This document shows, one piece after another, positions 8,138 to 14,725 of a stretch of DNA of 23,865 bases (position 1 is the first letter of the stretch; every line of letters begins with the position of its first letter). This DNA comes from Chloroflexota bacterium. GTDB taxonomy: Bacteria > Chloroflexota > Ktedonobacteria > Ktedonobacterales > Ktedonobacteraceae. The DNA lies in contig VBHI01000222.1 of the NCBI GenBank assembly GCA_005881495.1, positions 1 through 23,865 of the forward strand. Reading direction: 5' to 3'. The notes beneath the pieces are model-generated. The model had not been told where the DNA came from. It searched no databases and saw only the letters and a program-made list of their open reading frames with translations. A program made the translations under genes and the position numbers.

Positions 8138-8536
8138 ATGGCAAAACTGCTCGGACCCGATTTTATGAGCTTGCAGGTGCGCAACCTCTCCGCCTCGCGC
8201 ACGTTCTACACAGAGCTGTTGGGCTTGACGGTCGATAAGCGCTTCGACACTCCCGATGTAGTCCTCTTCGATACCAACTCGATCCCCTTTGCGCTCAGCG
8301 CAGCCAAAGTGAACCTGGATGAAGCACCACATCCGGGATGGGGGGTGGCGCTCTGGATCGACTGCGATCAGGTCAATGAGTTGCATACCAAATTGGAAGC
8401 GGCGGGAGCTACCATCATCACGCCACCCTACGATGGTCCGTTTGGGCGCACCTTCGTCTTTGCTGATCCCGATGGATACCGGATTACGGCCAACAAGAAC
8501 CTCTGGGATCGGTTTCCTTTAGGCGGCAGGCACTAA
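8138..8536 (+). CDS. VOC-superfamily protein (glyoxalase/bleomycin-resistance fold)
   Basis: A 132-residue single-domain VOC protein. It has two beta-alpha-beta-beta-beta modules: the first around SLQVRNLSASRTFYTELLGL (11-30), the second around GVALWIDCDQVNELHTKLEA. It ends in the family's closing motif FVFADPDGYRITANKNLW. Members bind a metal or sequester small molecules; dioxygenases, glyoxalases and drug-binding proteins share the fold. The usual metal-binding His and Glu are not obvious (Gln13, Thr in YRITAN), so binding rather than catalysis is possible. AAGGAAGG precedes ATG 8138. An upstream in-frame ATG at 8117 also has an AGGAGG ten bases before it and would add seven residues. The substrate is unknown. 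Confidence 0.85.
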   Translation: MAKLLGPDFMSLQVRNLSASRTFYTELLGLTVDKRFDTPDVVLFDTNSIPFALSAAKVNLDEAPHPGWGVALWIDCDQVNELHTKLEAAGATIITPPYDGPFGRTFVFADPDGYRITANKNLWDRFPLGGRH

Positions 8537-8540
8537 CGTA

Positions 8541-8549
8541 TGGTATAAT
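8541..8549 (+). promoter_or_regulatory. Extended -10 promoter element
   Basis: TGGTATAAT is a perfect extended -10, just after the VOC stop. No -35 box is obvious and no intact plus-strand gene follows. It may once have driven the gene whose BTAD fragment survives at 8866-9261. Confidence 0.3.
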
Positions 8550-8737
8550 CTTTAAAGCGAAGCGTAGGCCACCTTGTAATCAACCGTCAAATATTCCAAC
8601 AATTTTTTCCCATTAATCGGCTTTCACCCACAGGTATCTACCTCACACCCGGCGAAGAAGACCTTCGTCTGGCACGTGGACGCGCTGGTCTGTAGGCCCG
8701 GGGAGAACTTTCAACAGTAGGTATTTTGGGGCAGATC

Positions 8738-8777
8738 GTCACAATCGTAGGGGCGAATTGTCCCAGTCGTAGGGGCG
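8738..8777. repeat. Two direct copies of GTCNCARTCGTAGGGGCG
   Basis: Copies lie at 8738-8755 and 8760-8777. The second runs into the longer dispersed repeat that follows. Part of the 8537-8865 spacer, which holds only repeats and the -10 box above. Confidence 0.55.
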
Positions 8778-8816
8778 GGAGAGGAGAGGAGTGGAGAGGG
8801 GACGCTTGCGTCGCCC
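8768..8816. repeat. Dispersed GC-rich intergenic repeat, copy 1
   Basis: Begins CGTAGGGGCGGG and ends GTCGCCC. A related copy lies at 23343-23392 in the same orientation, most bases shared by eye over about 50 positions. Similar GTAGGGGCG repeats are scattered through large Chloroflexota genomes (general knowledge). Confidence 0.6.
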
Positions 8817-8826
8817 ATGGGGGCTT

Positions 8827-8852
8827 GTCATCCTGAGCGTAGCGAAGGATCT
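8827..8852. repeat. Small palindromic repeat (ATCCTGAGCG...CGAAGGAT type)
   Basis: ATCCT at 8830 and AGGAT at 8846 form the outer arms around GAGCGTAGCGA. Sequences of this type recur widely between bacterial genes and give false LSVAKDL peptides when translated. It marks the left border of the BTAD fragment. Confidence 0.6.
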
Positions 8853-8865
8853 CTGTCGCTGTGGC

Positions 8866-9261
8866 AGCCAGCGCGCCCTGACCGAGGCTGATGAGGCAGA
8901 ACGCGCCCAGGACCTCAAAGCAGTACGCCGGGCTCTCACACGGGCCGTGGAGGTGTACCAGGGCGATGTGTTGCCCAGTTGTTATGACGAGTGGATCATC
9001 CCGGTACGCGACCGCTTGCGCCAGGCATTTCTACAAGCCCTTGATCGGCTGATTGGCCTGCTCGAAGGCGAGCGCGACTACGCTACTGCGATCAGCATGG
9101 CTCAGCGCCTGCTCCGTCTGGATCCCCTGCACGAGGCGACCTATCGCCAACTGATGGACCTGTATGCTGCCAGTGGCGACCGGGCCAGCGCCCTACGCAC
9201 CTACCACACCTGCACCACGGTCTTAGAGCGCGACCTGAAATACGCACCTTCGCCGATATGA
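8866..9261 (+). pseudogene. BTAD-domain fragment of a SARP/AfsR-type regulator
   Basis: About 130 codons match the bacterial transcriptional activation domain, a helical TPR-like module: LTRAVEVYQGDVLPSCYDEW, LERL-type helix RQAFLQALDRLIGLLEGERD, RLLRLDPLHEATYRQLMDLY and ASGDRASALRTYHTCTTVLE. The N-terminal OmpR-like DNA-binding domain and any downstream ATPase part are absent. The left edge is a palindromic repeat (8827-8852). The right edge is abrupt, after the conserved APSP, where the opposite-strand lectin frame begins. Such regulators normally exceed 250 residues, often 1000, so this is a remnant with no start of its own. An apparent ATG at 8791 lies in repeat sequence. Confidence 0.78.
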
Positions 9262-9581
9262 CCCGCTGCGCCGGAATTCCACGCCGCATTGCCAGCAACG
9301 TCATAGAGAACGAAGTTACCATCATCTAGCATGATGCAGCGGTCAATCTCTCTCCCAGACGTGGCGGTGTTCCAGACCACCTCGTTGTAGATGGATGGGT
9401 TGCCAATGTTACTCCACGTCGCGTCCAGCAGCCCGTCGTTGAGGGCATAGTAGACGAGGTTGCCATCCGTTTGCATGATGAGCATAAAGGCCTTTGTCGG
9501 CGAAAAGAGTAGGTTCTCCTGGCCTGCTTGGGGATGGCTAAAAAGCGCTTGCCCTGGTAAGAGATCTACGTGATGGGTCAT
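9201..9581 (-). CDS. Bulb-type (mannose-binding) lectin domain protein, probably 3'-disrupted
   Basis: The ATG at 9581 follows AGGAGG by nine bases, giving 126 residues. The sequence carries B-lectin repeats: MQTDGNLVYYAL has the full QxDxNxVxY sugar-binding motif, and MLDDGNFVLYDVAGNAAWNS has a variant lacking the Gln. A complete domain has three such repeats in about 110-120 residues. Here homology ends after AAWNSG, and the final 20-odd residues (EGAYFRSRSKTVVQVW) are antisense to the BTAD fragment, so the third repeat has been replaced. No signal peptide is seen. Family members bind mannose-type glycans; with one subdomain missing, folding is doubtful. It may be expressed, since its promoter side is intact. 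Confidence 0.68.
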   Translation of the reverse strand: MTHHVDLLPGQALFSHPQAGQENLLFSPTKAFMLIMQTDGNLVYYALNDGLLDATWSNIGNPSIYNEVVWNTATSGREIDRCIMLDDGNFVLYDVAGNAAWNSGAAGHIGEGAYFRSRSKTVVQVW

Positions 9582-9909
9582 GGTGCATATCCTCCTGTTA
9601 AGCACTAGTAGATGATTCGATTTACCAAGCCTCCGAATTGCCTCTTGCCTCAAGGAGCCGAAAGACTTTAGGTTTGATTATGCATAATGCTGGATCAGCG
9701 AGATTGCACATGAGCCACCGGATTATAAAATTGACACCCCCAGATGTAACTTCATTGCGTATGTACATTTGGTTGGGATCGAGATACCTGAACTCCTCAT
9801 AAGGGGAGGAGCAAGGATCAACCGACCTTCATGGTACAGTACATTGGACTGCTCTCTCTAGGTGGAGCTCGGGAGAGACATCGTTCATCCTCATGACAAG
9901 GAGACCGTC
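9582..9909. other. Divergent spacer between lectin and cupredoxin genes
   Basis: No gene is visible in these 328 bases. They contain the lectin ribosome-binding site, an isolated TTGACA at 9731 without a matching -10, and a small hairpin CTCCTC/GAGGAG (9793-9811). TGGTACAGT at 9833-9841 could be an extended -10 for the cupredoxin gene. Confidence 0.4.
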
Positions 9910-10755
9910 ATGCCAAAAGTTCTTTTGCGGCTGAGCTACACGCTTGCGGCAATCCTGCTGGGAACCACTTTGTTGCTTGCCTGTGGCAGCTCTACAAACC
10001 GAGAGACGAGTACAACAAGTGCCAGCATCTCTCTTCACACCGCATCGGTAACCATTCCAAAGGATCAAGACATCTTTACACCGTTTATCCTGACAGTGCA
10101 ACTAAATACCATGGTGATCTGGCAAAACAACGATACCATTTCCCATACCATCATGACAACGTGGGATCAAAGCATCTACCTCAATCGGCAAGCCTTCTCA
10201 CTGAGGGCAGCAGCAGGGCAAAAAGTATCGTTTACCTTCACCAAGCCTGGGGTGTATGACTATTTTGACAACACGCAAGCCAGGTGGGTGGATTCCAACC
10301 AACGTGTCAAGGCCAATACGGGTGCGCTGAATTATCCACTGGCAATGGAAGGGGTCATCTGGGTGCAAGGGCACATCAATGGTCTTCCTTCTTCAGCAAC
10401 CAACACCATTCCAAATGGAACAGATGAGTTCACTACTGACTTCCTTGCCATCACCCAAGGCGGTAGAGTTTCCTGGCACAACAGCGACACCGATACACAT
10501 TTTATCTCGTTGGTGGACGGTTGGTCTGCGCCGATCAATGCTGCGGATATTGGCCCCTATCAGGTCGAAGGGACAGCGACTGCTCCTCCGACTGGTGGAA
10601 CCACTGTCACCACCTTCACCACGCCTGGTCTGTACTATTACTACTGCTCAGCGCACGCCGACATCAACGGAACGTGGCATCGTGCACAGGCAAGTAAAAA
10701 TGCATCTGTAGCGCCTATCCCAATGGAAGGCTTCGTCCTGGTCGTTGGCAGCTAG
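9910..10755 (+). CDS. Lipoprotein with two cupredoxin (plastocyanin-like) domains
   Basis: A 281-residue exported lipoprotein: the signal segment LAAILLGTTLLLAC ends at Cys25. Two cupredoxin-like domains follow. The first (about 40-135) has NNDTISHTIMTT and FTKPGVYDYFDN but lacks the Cys of a type I copper site. The second (about 165-281) has DTDTHFISLV, FTTPGLYYYYCSAHADINGT with a nearby WHR, and a downstream PIPMEG. It thus keeps His, Cys, His and possibly Met ligands. I infer that only the second domain binds copper and that the protein works in electron transfer or copper handling at the outer face of the membrane. ATG 9910 follows AAGGAG by six bases; a longer frame from 9862 has no such support. 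It is monocistronic. Confidence 0.86.
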   Translation: MPKVLLRLSYTLAAILLGTTLLLACGSSTNRETSTTSASISLHTASVTIPKDQDIFTPFILTVQLNTMVIWQNNDTISHTIMTTWDQSIYLNRQAFSLRAAAGQKVSFTFTKPGVYDYFDNTQARWVDSNQRVKANTGALNYPLAMEGVIWVQGHINGLPSSATNTIPNGTDEFTTDFLAITQGGRVSWHNSDTDTHFISLVDGWSAPINAADIGPYQVEGTATAPPTGGTTVTTFTTPGLYYYYCSAHADINGTWHRAQASKNASVAPIPMEGFVLVVGS

Positions 10756-11188
10756 GAAGAAAACATTTAATCTGACAGATAAAACTCAAGTACACTCTAC
10801 CAGCAGTCGAGGCATGGGACGCCACAAAACTGGACGCAGCGCGCTCTCACTTACAACAAGCGACGGCCTTGGCTCAGGAGATAGGCTATTTGTGATGATC
10901 GACGCATCAAGCATCTTCGCGGGAGGAACTCCTCTTCAAAAAATGCCTCTCGAAAAGCATGCAACCTGTATCTATTCTCAGCTCAAAACATGTTCATCTT
11001 CGCGGTTCTCGCAGTCGCTCTCGTAGGACCCCATCTGATAGGATTGATAACCATCCCAGACGCAGGCGGCGGGTATCACTTGGTCTCCCGGGGCTACCAT
11101 GCAATGGAGGATTATGCTGCATAAAAACCGCCAGTCTCTCCAGTCTCATGTTCTGTGTACTTACTGACCCCTATCTATTGCAGTTACC
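10756..11188. other. 433-base spacer without a confident gene
   Basis: Between convergent genes. I see no terminator with a T tract, no RNA gene and no long repeat. The only reading frame with a protein-like look is the 44-codon one listed separately. Confidence 0.5.
10990..11124 (+). CDS. Possible 44-residue membrane peptide, unsupported
   Basis: An ATG at 10990 opens MFIFAVLAVALVGPHLIG, a plausible membrane segment, then a short polar tail ending HAMEDYAA. There is no ribosome-binding site and no homologue I recognise. It may be a chance frame or the end of a lost gene. Confidence 0.18.
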   Translation: MFIFAVLAVALVGPHLIGLITIPDAGGGYHLVSRGYHAMEDYAA

Positions 11189-11989
11189 TCACAGTTTCCA
11201 GACTTGTGCGTTGCGAAAGAGTATTTCCGCGCCACTGGCATCACTATCGGTAAAGACTCCGATGCGACCGGATTTGTAGGTGCCATCACTGATTTTCGCG
11301 GCAAACTGTTGATTGATGTACATGTACAGTTCACTCCCTTGCGCAATCACCGTAATCTGGTTAAATTGGTCGTTTCCTGCCTTCACGGCTGGACTCTGAC
11401 CTGCGAACAAAGGGGTGTCAGAGTCTGTGTTCTGCTTCACGAGCACACTTCTGCCCAAAAAGGTGCCATCTGTGCTAATACGAAAGTAGTACCCCGAGTC
11501 ATTGGCATCTGAACGAAGAACCAGTCCACCGGAATGCCCGCTGACAATGCGCATTTCTACCTGAAAGGCCAGATTACTGAAATTTGTTGCTCTCGCTAGA
11601 CACGTTTCAATATATCCTGCTGCAGCTTTGACATGCATACCACCCGCAAATTCACACTTGGAGTTCCCGGACAGGTCCGGGTGGTCATCTCCCCAATTGT
11701 TGTTGCTTTGAGCCTGGAGTTGATCATTAATGGTAGGGGTCCCGTTTGTATCTTGATTGTAGAGATCTCCTACGGCGATTTGGGTAGCAACTACTAACGA
11801 GGTGGCCTGCGCTTCTGCTTGCGCTGTCGATCGTGCTTGAGCCACGCTCGTTGCTGTTGCGTCTCTCGCAGCAGTAGCCACCAGCTGAGCAGGGCGAGCG
11901 ACTGCCAGCCAGTAGATGAGGATGCTTGCCACGACGAGCAAACCTGCTCCTATCGACAGGAGTAGAGTGGTAGATAGGCGTGAATTCAT
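11189..11989 (-). CDS. Membrane-anchored orphan ectodomain, paralogue of the neighbouring kinase sensor
   Basis: A 266-residue protein starting at ATG 11989, right after a GGGAGGT site. One membrane helix (residues 9-30) is followed by an Ala/Thr/Gln-rich stalk (31-72) and a beta-sandwich domain (about 78-266) of the concanavalin-like type. The domain aligns throughout with the C-terminal domain of the kinase encoded next upstream: GYIETCLARATNFSNLAFQV here, GYIGNCYASATNFTDFAYQV there, and RNAQVWKL against RNLQVWQL at the ends. Both carry a Cys pair (112/130 here). There is no kinase or other cytoplasmic domain, only about eight residues inside. It follows the kinase gene on the same strand with a 178-bp gap, so the two may be co-transcribed. 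Its ligand is unknown; glycan binding would fit the fold. Confidence 0.8.
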   Translation of the reverse strand: MNSRLSTTLLLSIGAGLLVVASILIYWLAVARPAQLVATAARDATATSVAQARSTAQAEAQATSLVVATQIAVGDLYNQDTNGTPTINDQLQAQSNNNWGDDHPDLSGNSKCEFAGGMHVKAAAGYIETCLARATNFSNLAFQVEMRIVSGHSGGLVLRSDANDSGYYFRISTDGTFLGRSVLVKQNTDSDTPLFAGQSPAVKAGNDQFNQITVIAQGSELYMYINQQFAAKISDGTYKSGRIGVFTDSDASGAEILFRNAQVWKL

Positions 11990-12074
11990 GTTTACCTCCC
12001 CTCTTAGAAGGACTTCACAGCTCGTGAAGAGGTAAATGGATACGACTGACACGTGTGAGAGGCAGCTACTCCCT

Positions 12075-12092
12075 TGAGAGCAGATGCTCTCA
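12075..12092. promoter_or_regulatory. Short hairpin between kinase and orphan-sensor genes
   Basis: TGAGAGCA and TGCTCTCA form a perfect 8-bp stem with a 2-base centre. There is no T tract on either strand, so it is not a clear terminator. It could be an operator or an RNA processing site. Confidence 0.38.
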
Positions 12093-12167
12093 CCACTGCA
12101 GCTTCACTTCCATGCTCTGTTCACACAGAATGAGATGTTCATCAAAAAGACAGGCAGAGCATGGTCC

Positions 12168-14177
12168 TCAGAGCTGCCAGACTTGCAAGTTGCGGAACGA
12201 AGCCTCCGATCCACTCGTATCGGTACTATTTGCACTTACACCTATAGCACCCGACTTGTACGAATTATCGGTGGCAATAGTGACATACTGTTTATTGACA
12301 TAGAAGTAGAAGGTACTTCCACGTGCAACGGCAGCCACCAGATTCGGTTGATTGAGACCCCGACGAATGGTTGGTGAGGTCCCACCGGCCAATGAAGTAG
12401 CATCATACGTCTGCTGTGCATTAAGTGTCTCCTTGAGGAAATCGTACCTGCCATCGGTATGAATGTAGAAGTAGTATGCATCGTAGTTAGCGCTAGAAGC
12501 GTTACGGAACCATATTCCACCGGTGGTTCCACTGATGATGGTCACTTCTACCTGATACGCAAAATCTGTAAAGTTGGTCGCTGAAGCGTAGCAATTACCA
12601 ATGTACCCGACCTGGGCGCGAGAGTGATAGGTCCCATCCACGAAAGTGCAGTAGCCTGTCTGATCTTGGTAATGAGACCATCCATAGTTATCTGGAGTAC
12701 TGAGTGCATCGCTGATGATGGGAGTGCCAGACGTTGCCTGTCTATAGATGTCTTGTCTGGCAGTTGCTGTAGCACTAGCATAAGCCTGTGCTGTCGTCTT
12801 AGCCTGTCCACCTGGAGTAGGCGGGTAGAAGGTTGTATAAGCAAAGAAACTCCCTCCCAAGATGAGTAATACGATAACGATAGCACCGAGCAGGAGCAGT
12901 AAACGTCCTGAAGGACGCCTACGGTGTGATGAACCAAAAGACGCGGAACTCGTGGACCGAGCCTGTCCAGGAAGAGGTGGGGGGGCTGCTGAAGATCCCT
13001 GTGGCGAGGTGTAAGAACCCTGCGCAGAGTCCTGAACAGGAGCATGCTGAGGAGTGTTGAGTGGATGGGTAAATTGGGGAGTAGTTCTGGGCTCAAATGA
13101 CTCATGGACGAGCGGCGGGGGAGTATGGGGATTACGCGGGTCAGGAGGAGGTGGAGGGGGAACGGGAATAGATCCCGCTGAAGCCGAAGAGGGAGACCCT
13201 CGCTCATCTACTGGCTGCGGTCCATAGGCAGTTTGTGCTGCCTGCTCTGCAGAGACCTGTGATGACCCAGCGGACCCCTGTGCGGGAGAGGTATACGGCA
13301 TATGCACTGTTGGGATATCCATTTGCGAGTCGGCTAGTGATGGATTCAATGACGGTGATGATCCCATATTACTTGCTTGCTCTAAGGCATAAGCAAAAGT
13401 CTGCACGTCCTTAAAGCGCTGTTGAGAATCTTTTGCCAGTGCTGTCAACACCACCTGCTCGACTTCAGTTGGAATCGTCGCAACGCGCTCCCTCAATGGG
13501 GGCGGCGTGCCGCACTCATGTTGGATGGCCATTTCTGTATAGGAGCCTGTGAAAGGAGGCCTCCCACACAGCCACTCATAGACCACCACAGCAAGCGCGT
13601 ACTGGTCACTTGCAGGAATGGGCTTGCCTCGAATCTGCTCAGGAGCCATATAGTTCATCGTCCCTGCAATCGTACTCTGGGTTTGTATACGCGAACTCTC
13701 AACCACGGCAATGCCAAAATCCGCCAGCAAGATTTCATTCTCTGCTCCCACCAGCATATTCTCTGGTTTGACATCGCGATGGATGACCTTATGATCATGA
13801 GCATATTGCAAAGCAGCGGCAATCTGCTTGACGTATGGCACAACACGGGAAACCGGTAACACTTCTCCTCTGCTGTGACGCTGCCGCAAGGTCCCATTTG
13901 GGGCATAGTCCATGACCAGGTAGGGGATGTTCCGGCTGCTCTCCACACCAAAGTCAAGCAGACGCACAATATTCGGGTGCCTCAGATACGCGATGGTCTG
14001 TGCTTCGCGAAAAAAAGTTCCTTGATCGTCCTGTGCTAACTGCGTTTGGACGATCTTCATGGCAGCATAGGTGCGGAGGTATATTTGTTCACCCAAATAG
14101 GTGTCCGCAAAGCCGCCCTGCCCCAGCAAACGTATCAAACGATAGTTGCCAAATTGCTGTCTTGTTAGGTCGCTCAT
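12168..14177 (-). CDS. Hanks-type Ser/Thr protein kinase with transmembrane helix and concanavalin-like sensor domain
   Basis: 669 residues from ATG 14177, five bases after GGAGGGGG. The kinase domain (10-268) is complete: glycine loop LGQGGFADTYLG, Lys41, the catalytic loop HRDVKPEN (Asp135, Asn140), DFG at 153-155 and APE at 178-180. A Pro/Ser-rich linker (270-423) leads to one membrane helix (425-449). Outside lies a stalk and a beta-sandwich domain (about 480-669) with a Cys pair (510/529), the same domain as in the orphan protein downstream. By analogy with PknB-type receptors the outer domain senses a ligand and the inner kinase phosphorylates Ser/Thr of cytoplasmic targets. The target is unknown. 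A class A PBP is the next gene upstream, so a cell-wall link is possible but unproven. Confidence 0.95.
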   Translation of the reverse strand: MSDLTRQQFGNYRLIRLLGQGGFADTYLGEQIYLRTYAAMKIVQTQLAQDDQGTFFREAQTIAYLRHPNIVRLLDFGVESSRNIPYLVMDYAPNGTLRQRHSRGEVLPVSRVVPYVKQIAAALQYAHDHKVIHRDVKPENMLVGAENEILLADFGIAVVESSRIQTQSTIAGTMNYMAPEQIRGKPIPASDQYALAVVVYEWLCGRPPFTGSYTEMAIQHECGTPPPLRERVATIPTEVEQVVLTALAKDSQQRFKDVQTFAYALEQASNMGSSPSLNPSLADSQMDIPTVHMPYTSPAQGSAGSSQVSAEQAAQTAYGPQPVDERGSPSSASAGSIPVPPPPPPDPRNPHTPPPLVHESFEPRTTPQFTHPLNTPQHAPVQDSAQGSYTSPQGSSAAPPPLPGQARSTSSASFGSSHRRRPSGRLLLLLGAIVIVLLILGGSFFAYTTFYPPTPGGQAKTTAQAYASATATARQDIYRQATSGTPIISDALSTPDNYGWSHYQDQTGYCTFVDGTYHSRAQVGYIGNCYASATNFTDFAYQVEVTIISGTTGGIWFRNASSANYDAYYFYIHTDGRYDFLKETLNAQQTYDATSLAGGTSPTIRRGLNQPNLVAAVARGSTFYFYVNKQYVTIATDNSYKSGAIGVSANSTDTSGSEASFRNLQVWQL

Positions 14178-14210
14178 AACTACCCCCTCCTTCACTCGTT
14201 TTGACGTTTA

Positions 14211-14249
14211 GACTAATTTGGCATCAAGGAACCTTGTACCCAATTAGTC
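14211..14249. repeat. Nested palindrome next to the kinase start
   Basis: GACTAATTTGG (14211) and CCAATTAGTC (14240) pair with one bulged base; inside them CAAGG/CCTTG pair around AA. The structure lies 34-72 bases upstream of the kinase ATG, a good place for an operator or leader hairpin. Confidence 0.5.
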
Positions 14250-14307
14250 ACAATTAAAACGATAAGAATAAGAACTTTTAGGATACGGATTTCTGAAATC
14301 AAGTTCC

Positions 14308-14364
14308 TGAATTATTGGCATGTTCGCAGCACCCCTTGTTCTGTCCCAACATGCCAATAATTCA
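14308..14364. repeat. Perfect 17-bp inverted repeat inside the element
   Basis: TGAATTATTGGCATGTT (14308-14324) and AACATGCCAATAATTCA (14348-14364) flank a 23-base loop. There is no T tract on either side, so it is not a standard terminator. Confidence 0.65.
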
Positions 14365-14725
14365 TCCAAATCGTGTCTATCTGTGCATCTCGAGCTCGAG
14401 AAACCATTGGATCTATGCCTTTTCAGGCCAAATTAGTCTAAACATCAAACTCGTTGAAAAGCAGTGCTGATTTGTTACCGTACAGCTCTAGTTTTCCACT
14501 CACTCGTAGTTATGATCTCACTCATGAATAATATATAGAATATCAATCTCACTATGTCATTGTCAAGGCCAATTTACTGACATCCACTCATAAAAGGATG
14601 GGGAGGTGATAGAATCAAGGGAAGAACCTGAGTCTGAAGAGGAGGAAAGACAGGTGGAGATGACTACGACCAGACACCTTTGCCTCCAATCTTTCAGGAC
14701 CTCGTCCACGATATAGCCTGGTAAC

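Larger units (their letters stand above)
14206..14443. repeat. 238-bp inverted-repeat element upstream of the kinase gene
   Basis: GTTTAGACTAATTTGGC at 14206-14222 recurs exactly inverted at 14427-14443. A third, shorter copy, CCAATTAGTC (14240-14249), faces the left arm. A degenerate fourth lies near 14567 (GGCCAATTTACTG). It could be a small non-autonomous transposon or a cluster of operator sites controlling the kinase. The 548-base spacer 14178-14725 contains this, the hairpin below and no gene I can support. Confidence 0.65.

Noticed and set aside
8791..8865. N-terminal extension of the BTAD fragment (LVILSVAKDL)
   Set aside because: This peptide is the usual false translation of a dispersed palindromic repeat, not protein sequence.
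10745..11026. Plus-strand 93-codon frame overlapping the cupredoxin end
   Set aside because: Low-complexity residues, no start signal and no similarity; the overlap with the cupredoxin gene is in another frame.
14308..14364. Terminator of the PBP gene
   Set aside because: The stem is strong but more than 350 bases from the stop, and no T tract follows.
14605..14715. Glu-rich 36-codon plus-strand frame
   Set aside because: No placed ribosome-binding site, low complexity and no context.
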